Shown in pieces: positions 24,295-32,395 of a DNA stretch of 38,276 nucleotides. The translations under genes were made by a program, and so were the position numbers. The notes below the pieces were generated by a model. The model had not been told where the DNA came from and searched no databases. It saw only the letters and a program-made list of their open reading frames with translations. This DNA is from Aneurinibacillus tyrosinisolvens. Lineage in GTDB: Bacteria; Bacillota; Bacilli; Aneurinibacillales; Aneurinibacillaceae. The stretch covers positions 1 through 38,276 of the forward strand of contig NZ_BBWZ01000044.1 in assembly GCF_001015055.1 (NCBI RefSeq), in the 5' to 3' direction. Numbering within the stretch: the stretch's first letter is position 1; each line of letters begins with the position of its first letter.

Positions 24295-25146
24295 ATGTTC
24301 CGGTTGCAGCAATTAAAATATTTTGTGACCGCAGTAGAAAAAGGCAGCCTGAATAAAGCCGCGTCTGCATTATATGTCTCGCAGTCCGCCCTGACCAAGC
24401 AGCTTGCCAGACTGGAGGATGAACTGGCCTGCCGCCTGATGATAAGAAAACCAACAGGGATTGAGACAACCGAAGCCGGAAATTATTTGTACGAAAGAGC
24501 CCGCATCATGATTGCACAGGCTGAAGAGACGCTTGAGGGAATGAAACAATACGCCTCGAGGCCGCATATCCGCATTGGCGCACTTCCAAGCCTTGCAGGC
24601 TATTATCTGCCGGATACGATCCACCCGCTGCAAACGGAAGGTACATATACTTTTGATATCACTGTTCGTGATACGACGGATGAATTAACCTCCATGCTGG
24701 AGAAGGGGGAACTTGATGTGGCTTTTGTTCAGGACTTCACTGAGCACGCTTCACTGTCCAGCCTTTTCCTTTTTGATGAACCCTATATGGCCGTCCTCCC
24801 GGTTTCCCACCCGCTTGCCGCCAGGGAGGTACTCAGCTTCTCGGAGCTTAGCGATGAGAAGTGGGTTCTCCATAGGGATCCGTGCGATATTCGAACGTCT
24901 TTCCGCCACCACTGCAGCGAGCTTGGGATCGATCCCCCGGTTGCTCTGGAATTGAACTTTAATGAATCCCTTCTTCCCTTCATCGCTAAAGGATATGGGA
25001 TTTCCATCACACCCGGCATTGTCGCTCCCCATATTCATGACCCGCTGCTCGTTGTAAAAGACATCGCATCCGATCCCTTCTATCGTACCATCAGTGCGGT
25101 GTTTCATCCGAAGGCGGAAAAGCAGGTTCGGGCATTGCTTGCCTGA
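24295..25146 (+). CDS. LysR-family transcriptional regulator
   Basis: 283 residues, full length. The N-terminal helix-turn-helix is classic (LQQLKYFVTAVEKGSLNKAASALYVSQSALTKQLARLEDEL), followed by a linker helix and the periplasmic-binding-like effector domain (IRIGALPSLAGYYLPDTI; GYGISITPGIVAP). AGGAGG precedes the ATG. It faces the DMT exporter across a 122-bp gap and probably regulates it in response to a small molecule. Confidence 0.88.
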   Translation: MFRLQQLKYFVTAVEKGSLNKAASALYVSQSALTKQLARLEDELACRLMIRKPTGIETTEAGNYLYERARIMIAQAEETLEGMKQYASRPHIRIGALPSLAGYYLPDTIHPLQTEGTYTFDITVRDTTDELTSMLEKGELDVAFVQDFTEHASLSSLFLFDEPYMAVLPVSHPLAAREVLSFSELSDEKWVLHRDPCDIRTSFRHHCSELGIDPPVALELNFNESLLPFIAKGYGISITPGIVAPHIHDPLLVVKDIASDPFYRTISAVFHPKAEKQVRALLA

Positions 25147-25151
25147 GAAAT

Positions 25152-25697
25152 TCAATCGTTTGGCTGAATAATTAAATAGTAAATACAGGGTGTATCGAGT
25201 TCATTGCAAAACCGATGCTGTTGATTCGCCTGAAAATACAGCGAGTCCCCCTCATAAAGCGTAATTTTCTCCTCGTTAATAAAGGCGGTAAGGGTACCGG
25301 ATGCCACAGAAATGTACTCCCGCGTGCCCGTTCGGTGCGGATGAAAATACCCTGTATCCGAGTAAGGCGGCAATTCATTCCGGATGAACTGCAATCCGAG
25401 CCCATCAAAGGAAGGAGAAAGCTGGGTTCGTATGAGTCCGGACACCTCATCTTTTATCGTGGAGGCTTCTGTTTTTCGAATCACGATCTGTTCGCGCGCT
25501 TCCTCGAATCCGATGAGCCTGGATAAGGTAATGCCGAGCGCTTCTGCAATTTTGCATGCCGTATTCACGGTCGGGTTTTTTTCGTTCCGCTCGATTTTGG
25601 AAATCATCGAACGGCTCACTCCTGAACGCTGCTCTAAATCTTCTAAGGACCAGCCTCGTTTTGAACGCTCTGTACGTAAATTGCTCCCGATATCCAT
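25152..25697 (-). CDS. XRE-family regulator with C-terminal cupin domain
   Basis: 181 residues. Residues 5-60 form an HTH_XRE domain (NLRTERSKRGWSLEDLEQRSGVSRSMISKIERNEKNP), and residues 105-178 a cupin sensor (YFHPHRTGTREYISVASGTL, ITLYEGDSLYFQANQQHRFCN). Such regulators bind small ligands in the cupin pocket. It is divergent from the LctP-like permease gene, with a TATAGT-TA inverted repeat pair between them, so that transporter is its likely target. Confidence 0.85.
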   Translation of the reverse strand: MDIGSNLRTERSKRGWSLEDLEQRSGVSRSMISKIERNEKNPTVNTACKIAEALGITLSRLIGFEEAREQIVIRKTEASTIKDEVSGLIRTQLSPSFDGLGLQFIRNELPPYSDTGYFHPHRTGTREYISVASGTLTAFINEEKITLYEGDSLYFQANQQHRFCNELDTPCIYYLIIQPND

Positions 25698-25709
25698 CTT
25701 TATTTCTCC

Positions 25710-25769
25710 TATAGTATATTTTTTTCTTGGAATTTCACCTATTTCATGCTACGTTAATTATACACTATA
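25710..25769. promoter_or_regulatory. spaced inverted repeat TATAGTATA/TACACTATA
   Basis: TATAGTATA at 25710-25718 and TACACTATA at 25761-25769 (8 of 9 complementary) lie just upstream of the XRE-cupin gene and the permease gene respectively. Likely paired sites for the XRE-cupin regulator. Confidence 0.4.
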
Positions 25770-25800
25770 GAATATAAATTCTTCTAAAGGAAACAGGTGA

Positions 25801-27264
25801 ATGAAAATGAATAACGTATGGCTAGCCCTCCTTCCCCTTATAACCGTGTTTCTCTCTCTTTTTGTATGGAAGCAATCGATTAGTAAAACAGGTATGTATG
25901 GCTTTTTAGCAGCCTGTATCGTCGGCCTGCTCCCCATGTTCGGAAATGAAAATACAGGATTAGTACTGGAAGCTTCTACCACAGGATTTTTTCTTGCCCT
26001 GCCCGTTATGTATGTCCTCTTGTCCGGTTTATGGATGTATAAACTTATGCAGCAAACAGGCGCAATGGAACAGCTTACGGATTGGCTGGAGCAGGTATCT
26101 TCCCATCCGCTTAGGCGGACCCTGTTAATTACAGCGGGTGTTTCGCCTTTTCTTGAGTCCGCCATCGGTTTTGGCATCGCCGTTGTCTTCGCTGCGCCGT
26201 TTTTCAGAACCCTTCATAAGAGCCATACGAAAACAGCGATTTTGTCCTTGATGACTCTCCACATGGTACCATGGGGCGCTATGGCCGTTGGAACCGGATT
26301 GGGAGCCTCTATCGCCGGAGTACCGGTCATAAAGCTAGGCTCCTCTACTTTCGTTTTCTCGTTCTTTCTTATCGCAGGTATCGTTGTAGCTTCTTCCATT
26401 TATTCAGCCGGGTGGCAGCTGGCAAAAGAAGGCTGGAAGGACATTGTGTTCGCGCTTGTCGCTCTCCTGTCCATTCTCTATTTTGTGACGACCTTCGTTT
26501 CTGTGGAAATCGCGGGAATTACAGCGGGACTCGCTACAACGCTTCTTCTCGTTTATTGCTGGAGAAACAGGGAACAAAAGAAGACGCCTTCCCGCGCGGG
26601 CTCGTCTTATCGGCTCATCATTCCCCTTATTTTGTTTCTTGGCTGCATACTGAGCACGCGGCTTGCGTCGTGGACTTCCCCTTCTGTTTCCGGATGGTTT
26701 GTGAACCACCCTTACATATACAATCCTGCTACGTATATGATTGGTGCCTGCATCGCCTTAGGAATCCTTAGCCAGCTAAAACGAAAGCAGTGGATCCAGT
26801 CAGTACGGGATGCGCTAAGGCAAGTTCAACCGGCAGCCCTGTCTACACTGACCTTTGTCGCTATGGGGACGGTGATGAAGCAGTTAGGATTGTCTGCGTC
26901 CCTGATTTCTTCATTGCCTCATACAGGGAGCGTATATGTGTGGCTTGCACCTTTCGTCGGGGGCATGAGCGGCTGGCTTGCGGGGTCAAACTCAGGAGGG
27001 AACGCGATGTGGATGCACATTCAGGCAGGGATGGCCGACTCGACCGGTTTGCCGCGCGATTTGCTGGCCGCCGTCCAAAACACAACGGCCTCTTACCTTA
27101 TGATGGCTTCACCTTCCCGCATCGCCCTCGCTGCTGCTGTCGCGGGGGAAGAGGCGACCGAGCGGAGCATTCTCCGCACAATCGCCCTTGTCTCTGGATC
27201 CGTTCTGCTTTTTGTTACGCTTGAGCTCGTATTCCTCGTTTATTTTACCCGTGTAATGCCTTAA
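25801..27264 (+). CDS. LctP-family (L-lactate permease-like) transporter
   Basis: 487 residues, about twelve membrane segments. Family marks: LLITAGVSPFLESAIGFGIA, MVPWGAMAVGTGLGASIAGV and SGWLAGSNSGGNAMWMHIQA near the C-terminus, matching the LctP pattern (GF-TGSN-GGNAM). The usual substrates are L-lactate, D-lactate or glycolate with protons; here the substrate is inferred only from the family. The second ATG (25807) has better spacing from AGGTGA and could be the true start. It is probably regulated by the divergent XRE-cupin protein. Confidence 0.82.
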   Translation: MKMNNVWLALLPLITVFLSLFVWKQSISKTGMYGFLAACIVGLLPMFGNENTGLVLEASTTGFFLALPVMYVLLSGLWMYKLMQQTGAMEQLTDWLEQVSSHPLRRTLLITAGVSPFLESAIGFGIAVVFAAPFFRTLHKSHTKTAILSLMTLHMVPWGAMAVGTGLGASIAGVPVIKLGSSTFVFSFFLIAGIVVASSIYSAGWQLAKEGWKDIVFALVALLSILYFVTTFVSVEIAGITAGLATTLLLVYCWRNREQKKTPSRAGSSYRLIIPLILFLGCILSTRLASWTSPSVSGWFVNHPYIYNPATYMIGACIALGILSQLKRKQWIQSVRDALRQVQPAALSTLTFVAMGTVMKQLGLSASLISSLPHTGSVYVWLAPFVGGMSGWLAGSNSGGNAMWMHIQAGMADSTGLPRDLLAAVQNTTASYLMMASPSRIALAAAVAGEEATERSILRTIALVSGSVLLFVTLELVFLVYFTRVMP

Positions 27265-27851
27265 TTGTTACATGAACACATGCTCCTCCTGACGGGCGGT
27301 TTTCCGCACGGATCTCTCCGCCGTGCTTGCGAACAATCGCCTGTGCAATATAGAGTCCGAGCCCGGCATGCCCTTTATCAACAGAACGGGACGCGTCCCC
27401 TTTGTAAAATTTTCGGAACAGATGAGGCAGCTCTTTCTCCGGAAACCCCGGGCCGCTGTCGCAGACGGTAAAGGTGACGCTACCCTTCTGAATCACCGCC
27501 CGGCACTCAATGGTTCCCTGTTCCGGAGTAAAGCGAAGGCTGTTGGCGATAAGGTTATCGAGCACCTGCAAAATCCGGCCTGTCGATTTCGGAAACGACG
27601 TTCATCTCCTCCAGCATTTGGGCTGCACGTTTTGTATTTTGTTCAATCGTTCCCAAATACTTTTCCAGCCTTGCCGGGTTGGATCGTCCGCCTTCCAGCA
27701 GCCCTTCCACGTGACCCTGAATAATGGTAAGCGGGGTGCGCATGTCATGGGCAATCGCCGCGACCATGTCCCTGCGCTCCTGCTCCAGCTCCCACTCCCG
27801 CTGCAGGGAGTGCTGCAGTTCACGGCGCATATCCTCAAACGATTGCGCCAA
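27245..27851 (-). pseudogene. sensor histidine kinase remnant, deleted at both ends of HisKA
   Basis: The first piece (27851-27555) holds SFEDMRRELQHSLQREWELE and the H-box VAAIAHDMRTPLTIIQGHVE. After EIDRPDF it breaks off, and the second piece (27571-27245) begins directly with LQVLDNLIANSLRFTPEQGT (N-box), CDSGPGFPEKE (G1) and GHAGLGLYIAQAIV (G2). The roughly 40-60 residues that normally lie between are gone, along with a frame change. The sensor and membrane parts are missing because the gene is fused at 27840 to an ABC ATPase gene. Non-functional as a sensor. It overlaps the permease end by 20 nt (convergent). Confidence 0.8.
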
Positions 27852-28089
27852 GCTTGAGCAATGCCCCTCTTCTGTCCTTCTGAATGTTCATCCCGGCGAC
27901 GGTAATTTCGCCTTCTGTCGGGGCAATTAATCCCGTTATCATTCGTATAAGCGTTGTTTTCCCTGAACCATTCGGTCCCAAAAATCCACAAATGTCTCCG
28001 CTATGGATCGTAAATGATATGTGGTCCACAAGCCTTCTTCCTCTGATGCGCTTTGTTATATTTTTTACTTCCAGTATGTCTGTTTTCAT
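27835..28089 (-). pseudogene. BcrA-like ABC ATPase, C-terminally deleted
   Basis: 84 residues from the ATG at 28089 (AGGAGGA site). It has the strand-1 region ILEVKNITKRIRGRRLVDHI and Walker A GPNGSGKTTL, then ends at LLKLGAIV exactly where the BcrA Q-loop (GAIVE-P) would begin. From there the sequence is histidine kinase in another frame. A large deletion therefore removed the rest of the ATPase, any permeases and the front of the kinase. No ATP hydrolysis is possible. Confidence 0.82.
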
Positions 28090-28148
28090 GGTCATTCCTC
28101 CTCTTTCCTAATGATAGGAGGAATTTCTAAAGGAATTATAAAGTTGAG

Positions 28149-28180
28149 CAAAAAAAGGCTGCCGAGAATTCCCGGCAGCC
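28149..28180 (-). terminator. intrinsic terminator of the HesB-like gene
   Basis: On the minus strand GGCTGCCG ggaattct CGGCAGCC followed by TTTTTTGC, 15 nt after the stop codon of the HesB-like gene. A strong terminator behind it supports the reading of the whole 97-codon frame as one gene. Confidence 0.9.
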
Positions 28181-28195
28181 TGCTGGTGTACTTTA

Positions 28196-28486
28196 TTAAC
28201 AGTTTGCGGCACCCGGATGTGAAATACTGAACCGGTCGCCAAACATTGTTTTCTTATGGTCAATTTCCAGGCCATCCATATAGGCGGACAGCCCTGGATC
28301 ATATACAAAGCGAATTCCGTCAATCATTACCTGCTTATCCGTCTCTTCGATGGACTCTTCCAGAGCCATACCGTAATTAGGGCCGCCTCAGCCGGCGCCT
28401 GCGATAAAAAGACGAAGCGTATCGTTATCGGGATACTCAAGAACTTCCTTTAACTTCTCCACCGCTTCCTTCGTTACGCTGATCAT
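28196..28486 (-). CDS. HesB/IscA-like protein with in-frame UGA (predicted selenoprotein)
   Basis: From an ATG with a GGTGAGG site, the frame reads MISVTKEAVEKLKEVLEYPD, NDTLRLFIAGAG, then UGA (28388-28390), then GGPNYGMALEESIEETDKQV and on to FSISHPGAANC and TAA. Both sides are plainly one HesB/IscA-fold protein of 96 residues. The UGA falls at residue 33, the place of the first conserved cluster-ligand Cys (GxGCGGPxYGxAL in this group). HesB-like selenoproteins with Sec here are known in bacteria. A 5-bp stem with loop UGGAA starts 21 nt after the UGA and fits a bacterial SECIS. Cys96 is kept. Likely role: Fe-S cluster handling or redox chemistry (family knowledge). A Cys-to-stop mutation is the alternative. 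Confidence 0.75.
28352..28367 (-). promoter_or_regulatory. SECIS-like hairpin after the in-frame UGA
   Basis: In the mRNA, GGCUC pairs with GAGUC around loop UGGAA, nucleotides 24-38 counted from the U of UGA; a bulged-U variant uses C39. Spacing, stem length and a G in the first two loop positions agree with the described bacterial SECIS model. A second option pairs GGCC with GGCU around a loop containing GGU. Confidence 0.5.
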
Positions 28487-28627
28487 TTCCTCACCTTCTT
28501 TCTTTACGTTCGATGATTTTTATTTTTCCATGCGAGGGCAAAATACATCATTCATTTGCCCGGCAAAAAAATACCTGTTTCGTTTGTTTTACCCAGCCTG
28601 GCAGTAATTGAACAACATACCCTGTAC

Positions 28628-28660
28628 AGTATAGTTTATGTAAACAGCTCAAGATGTCAA
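28628..28660 (-). promoter_or_regulatory. putative sigma-A promoter of the HesB-like gene
   Basis: On the minus strand TTGACA (28655-28660) is followed after 16 nt by TAAACT (28633-28638), or after 21 nt by TATACT (28628-28633). It would give a leader of about 140 nt. A CTGTACAG palindrome at 28622-28629 lies at the start region and could be an operator. Confidence 0.4.
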
Positions 28661-28684
28661 CAACTAAAGTGTACATACAGTTCC

Positions 28685-29437
28685 TTACAAAACAAGTGAC
28701 TCTCCATCCTGCGGAATGAGCACCTGATTGCTCAATCGCTCCCCCTCAAGGTAATTTTGAAGCTCATTGCGCGATAGGAGGCAATGGTTAAACGCCTCCA
28801 GATGAACTGCAACGACTTTTGTTTCCGGCAAATAACGGCATACCTTCCCTACATCCTCCGCCGTCATCGTAATCGGATCCCCTAATAAAAACTGTGCCGC
28901 TCCGGCATTGACAACACTTATCTGCGGCTTGAATTTTCTCAATGCCTCTTCTACCTCCGAACAGTAAATCGTGTCCCCTGCAATATAAATCGACGGTTCC
29001 TCTTCCACTTCAAGAATAAACCCGGAAACCGGCCCCATCTGTCTGCCAACTTCTCCTGTTCCATGCCGGCCGCCTGTGCGTGAAATTTCCACCCCATTCC
29101 ATATGTAAACCTCATCCACCGGGTGCACGTTGCTGAACCCGGATTCCTCGAACTTTTCTTCATCCCCAGGCTGGCAGAAAATCGGAATCCCCTTCGATAA
29201 TACGGATGCCGCCGTATCATCAAAATGGTCCCTGTGCATATGAGTGACCAGGACAGCGTCTACATCTGTAACCTCTTCAACATCAACCGGCAGCGGAACA
29301 AGCGGATTCCTTCTTGTATTTGCTGAATTAGCAGCTGGCGTCATGCTTTCCGCCTCCCCCAGCATGGGATCGACCAGTATTCTTTTCCCGCCAAGCTGAA
29401 GAACCAGCGTGGCATGACGAACCAATTGAATTTTCAT
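28685..29437 (-). CDS. MBL-fold metal-dependent hydrolase (UlaG-like)
   Basis: 250 residues from the second ATG, which is 8 nt after AGGAGGA; the first ATG (29443) is too close. The metal-binding motif THMHRDHFDD is complete, followed by YIAGDTIYCSEVEEAL (metal-bridging Asp) and VVAVHLEAFNHCLLSR (late His). It begins MKIQLVRHATLVLQLGGKRI, the HAT/HSS pattern of UlaG/RomA-like hydrolases. It hydrolyses an unknown ester, lactone or phosphodiester using two metal ions. It faces away from the Lrp-type regulator gene next door. Confidence 0.85.
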   Translation of the reverse strand: MKIQLVRHATLVLQLGGKRILVDPMLGEAESMTPAANSANTRRNPLVPLPVDVEEVTDVDAVLVTHMHRDHFDDTAASVLSKGIPIFCQPGDEEKFEESGFSNVHPVDEVYIWNGVEISRTGGRHGTGEVGRQMGPVSGFILEVEEEPSIYIAGDTIYCSEVEEALRKFKPQISVVNAGAAQFLLGDPITMTAEDVGKVCRYLPETKVVAVHLEAFNHCLLSRNELQNYLEGERLSNQVLIPQDGESLVL

Positions 29438-29562
29438 TTTCATTCCTCCTGTATCCTATATAATGGTGTTATCAAAATAGTACCAGGGAAACAGGTGCCA
29501 TATCGACAACTCCATGAAAGAAAAAGAACGGTATCATTTACATGATGAAAGGAATTATACAT

Positions 29563-29979
29563 ATGATGATTGACGATACAGATCGGGCGATTTTGGAATG
29601 GCTGGAAAAGGATGCACGTATGCAGTGGAAAGAAATCGGCGAAAAAGTTCATTTAACCGGCCAGGCGGTAGCGGGACGAATCCGGAGGATGGAGGAAGCA
29701 GGCATCATTGAAGGGTTTACCATAAAATTGAACAACGGTAAAATCGGAAAAACACTGACTGCTTTCATCACCATTTTCATGAAAACAACAAACCACTCCT
29801 CATTCCAACTCTTTCTTAAAGAAAAAGAAGAAATTGAAGAGGCACACCGGGTAAGCGGGGAAGGATGCTACTGGCTCAAGGCGGCGTTTGGTTCCGAGCA
29901 GGAACTAAACCGGTTTTTGGACGAGCTGCTCCTCTACGGCAACTACCGGGTGAACCTTTCGATCGGGCAAATCAAATAA
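29563..29979 (+). CDS. Lrp/AsnC-family transcriptional regulator
   Basis: 138 residues from the ATG at 29563 (AAAGGA nine nt upstream). The helix-turn-helix begins at once: MIDDTDRAILEWLEKDARMQWKEIGEKVHLTGQAVAGRIRRMEEAGII. It is followed by the RAM ligand-binding/dimer domain (LTAFITIFMKTTNHSSFQLF; EAHRVSGEGCYWLKAAFGSE). It probably senses an amino acid and acts on the divergent MBL hydrolase gene or on the MFS gene 77 nt downstream. Confidence 0.88.
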   Translation: MMIDDTDRAILEWLEKDARMQWKEIGEKVHLTGQAVAGRIRRMEEAGIIEGFTIKLNNGKIGKTLTAFITIFMKTTNHSSFQLFLKEKEEIEEAHRVSGEGCYWLKAAFGSEQELNRFLDELLLYGNYRVNLSIGQIK

Positions 29980-30056
29980 TTCCATGTAAAAACCTTTGAC
30001 TCCGGGGCAATATAAGAAATAGCGACCATGGATTTTGCCCACAAAGGAGTTATTTC

Positions 30057-31250
30057 ATGGAACAGACGGCAAAGCTTGATTCTCAGTCTAAACTTTTGCT
30101 GCTGATGAATACGTTGTACCTCAGTTCCATTGGCCTGTCCAATACACTCGTCAACGTGTATCTCTGGAAGGTAAGAAGTGATTACGCTACCATCGGGCGG
30201 TTTAACTTATTTATTTTTATGGCCTCCCCTTTTACCTTCTGGCTTGCGGGACATATGGTAAAGAAAGTTGACCGTGTATTCAGCATTCGGCTTGGGGTTT
30301 TTATTATGGCCGCCTTTTATCTGCTTGTTCTCTTCCTTGGTGAGTCTTCCGTTCGTTATACGTCTTATCTCGGACTGCTTCTTGGAATGGGGACCGGCTT
30401 TTACTGGCTTGGCTATTATGTGCTGTACTTTGAAATTACCTCCCCTTTTAACCGCGATACGTTTAACGGAATGAACGGGTTCCTCCTCTCTCTGGCCAGC
30501 GGAGTTGCTCCCTTTGTGGCCGGCTGGCTCGTAACAAGACAGGCAAACGGATACCGCATGATTTTCACCCTTTCCCTTTGCATTTTTCTTCTTGCCGTTC
30601 TTGTCAGCTTTTTTATCCGCTCCAGAAAAGCGGACGGACAATTTACGATGACAAAGGTGTGGAAGGATACGGTTGCCAGATCGAGGTGGCATTATGTTAT
30701 GTTCGCCTGCTTCTTCTGGGGGATTCGTGAAGGGGTTGTCGTGTTCCTTATCAGCCTGCTTGTTTATATTACTTCATCAAGTGAATTTACGCTGGGCGTG
30801 TATGCATTCTTCACATCTGCGATTTCCCTTCTCTCCTACTACATGGTTGGGAAGTGGATTCAACCATCTAAAAGAGGAGCGTATATTCTTCTCGGCGGCG
30901 TTATGCTCTGTATTGTTGTACTCCCCCTGTTTGGCGGGCTTAGCTTTACAACGCTCTTGCTGCTCGGCATTGGCAGCGCACTGTTTTATCCTTTTTTTAC
31001 GGTTCCTGTCATGTCCAGTACATTTGACGTAATCGGAGAAAATATGGATAAAGCCCGGCAGCGTGTTGAATACATTGTCATTCGAGAGTTTGCCTTTAGC
31101 CTGGGGCGGCTGATCGGAGCAAGCCTGTTCCTTGTATGCATCTCCTTCTCGCAGACTTCACTCGCCTTTGCGTATTTGTTAATCGCCGTTAACGCGATGC
31201 TGCTGTTCTGCTGGTTCTTCATGCGGAAAGTCCTGCCCGCAAATGTATAG
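30057..31250 (+). CDS. major facilitator superfamily transporter
   Basis: 397 residues with about twelve membrane segments. The MFS pattern is visible in FWLAGHMVKKVDRVFSIRLG (loop 2-3 basic motif) and GFYWLGYYVLYFEIT. The protein is intact, unlike the MFS gene at 36370. It starts 3 nt after a GGAGTTATTTC site, and follows the Lrp-type gene on the same strand, which may regulate it. The substrate is unknown. Confidence 0.82.
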   Translation: MEQTAKLDSQSKLLLLMNTLYLSSIGLSNTLVNVYLWKVRSDYATIGRFNLFIFMASPFTFWLAGHMVKKVDRVFSIRLGVFIMAAFYLLVLFLGESSVRYTSYLGLLLGMGTGFYWLGYYVLYFEITSPFNRDTFNGMNGFLLSLASGVAPFVAGWLVTRQANGYRMIFTLSLCIFLLAVLVSFFIRSRKADGQFTMTKVWKDTVARSRWHYVMFACFFWGIREGVVVFLISLLVYITSSSEFTLGVYAFFTSAISLLSYYMVGKWIQPSKRGAYILLGGVMLCIVVLPLFGGLSFTTLLLLGIGSALFYPFFTVPVMSSTFDVIGENMDKARQRVEYIVIREFAFSLGRLIGASLFLVCISFSQTSLAFAYLLIAVNAMLLFCWFFMRKVLPANV

Positions 31251-31317
31251 GGAACGGAATTCTGAAAAAAATAAAGGATAGCGACTGTATTTTCCTAAAC
31301 AAAAGGAGGCGGCCACG

Positions 31318-31692
31318 ATGAAAGAGAAAGCAATCTTAGCTTATTTTAGCAGCCCGGAACAAGCCAAACAGGCGGAAAAAAAGCTTTCTTCTCTCGGTAC
31401 GATTGATACGCAGATCGACAGGATTAGCAGGTACCCGGCAGAAGGCGGCATTGAACAGATTAATAATCCGATTACCGGCAATATCACCAGTCTTCCTGGT
31501 ATGACAATGGATGCCGCTACGACAAGTAATAGCGCAAGCGTCCTTCTGGCAAACGATGTAACGGCCAGCGGAATAAGTGACGGAGGACAGGAGGCAATCG
31601 ACGGAAGAGACATCCTCCTTACGGCTGTAGTTGATGAGTCTGTCCACAAGCGGGCGCTGAAAATTGTTCGTAAGGAAGGCGGCCTCGTTTAG
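31318..31692 (+). CDS. conserved hypothetical stress-type protein
   Basis: 124 residues with an AAAAGGAGG site. It begins MKEKAILAYFSSPEQAKQAEKKLSSLG, a pattern of proteins with a ferredoxin-like beta-alpha-beta start, and ends with ILLTAVVDESVHKRALKIVRKEGG, a matching second half. The middle is Gly/Ser/Thr rich (residues 45-90), probably flexible. It resembles small Bacillales proteins annotated as general stress or unknown; I do not assign a function. It is followed by a bidirectional terminator. Confidence 0.65.
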   Translation: MKEKAILAYFSSPEQAKQAEKKLSSLGTIDTQIDRISRYPAEGGIEQINNPITGNITSLPGMTMDAATTSNSASVLLANDVTASGISDGGQEAIDGRDILLTAVVDESVHKRALKIVRKEGGLV

Positions 31693-31699
31693 AAAAAAG

Positions 31700-31737
31700 G
31701 AAAGCCCTTCCTCCTGAAAAGGGGAAGGGCTCATTTA
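31700..31737. terminator. bidirectional intrinsic terminator
   Basis: AGCCCTTCC tcctgaaaagg GGAAGGGCT lies between convergent genes. On the minus strand it is followed by TTCCTTTTTT; on the + strand by CATTTATG. Confidence 0.7.
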
Positions 31738-31753
31738 TGTTAATAAAGACTGC

Positions 31754-32338
31754 TTACGAAACGATTTCTTTTTTGAGCGAGGCTGCAAGCTCTTCAGATA
31801 AAACAGCAGTCGACTGGTAATTCTCATGGGCAATGGCGAGAACGACTTCCCCTTCATATTCGGAAAATGCTTTACGCTGTTCCGGGGTGAAAGGCAGTCT
31901 GACATAATGCACAGACTGTGTATAGCTTTCATCCTCTTCCTCTTGTTCACCAGGCTCATAGGATGTGATGACATGCTCCCCAAAGCGGAGTTGTACGCTA
32001 TCCTCAATACCGACAATCGTTTTATTAAACGCACGGAGCTCATTCTGGTTCGGGATTTCGATAAACAAGGTCATGCTCAGTTCATTATCTTCCGGAAGCA
32101 AGTCGTTATATACTTCCAGCATTTCATCAATGTACTCTTCCCGTTCGATTTGCTCGGCACGAATCATTTCCTGGATTTGGAACCAAACGCTCAATCTCGT
32201 TTCAAAAAGCCCTGACATCCGTTCATTTAACGATACACGGCGAACCTTTTTTTCCTGAATGACCCGCTGCAGGAACTTCTCGTGCACCTGAATATACTCT
32301 TTGTAGGGCAGCAGTTCATTTTTAGCAATTTTATTCAT
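31754..32338 (-). CDS. DUF3501 family protein
   Basis: 194 residues. The pattern LLPYKEYIQVHEKFLQRVIQEKKVRRVSLNERMSGLFETRLSVWFQIQEMIRAEQI and YNDLLPEDNELSMTLFIEI identifies DUF3501. Members usually sit beside rubrerythrin and an Fe-S oxidoreductase gene, which points to oxidative stress or electron transfer, but no activity is known. Here it follows a rubrerythrin gene; the oxidoreductase is missing. An AGGAGG site precedes the ATG. Confidence 0.85.
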   Translation of the reverse strand: MNKIAKNELLPYKEYIQVHEKFLQRVIQEKKVRRVSLNERMSGLFETRLSVWFQIQEMIRAEQIEREEYIDEMLEVYNDLLPEDNELSMTLFIEIPNQNELRAFNKTIVGIEDSVQLRFGEHVITSYEPGEQEEEDESYTQSVHYVRLPFTPEQRKAFSEYEGEVVLAIAHENYQSTAVLSEELAASLKKEIVS

Positions 32339-32357
32339 GAAATATCCTCCTTTCTGC

Positions 32358-32388
32358 TAAAAAGGAAGGCGCATTATGTGCCTTCCTT
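32358..32388 (-). terminator. terminator between rubrerythrin and DUF3501 genes
   Basis: On the minus strand AAGGAAGGCac ataatgc GCCTTCCTTTTTAG. Transcription from the rubrerythrin gene would be partly stopped before the DUF3501 gene. Confidence 0.8.
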
Positions 32389-32395
32389 CCTTAAA

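Noticed and set aside
28108..28323. Minus-strand open frame inside the HesB-like gene in another frame
   Set aside because: It is a shadow of the HesB-like frame and runs through its terminator.
28388..28390. Simple nonsense mutation in the HesB-like gene
   Set aside because: Kept as the alternative, but the stop is UGA exactly at the metal-ligand Cys, with a SECIS-like hairpin at proper distance and an otherwise intact frame and terminator.
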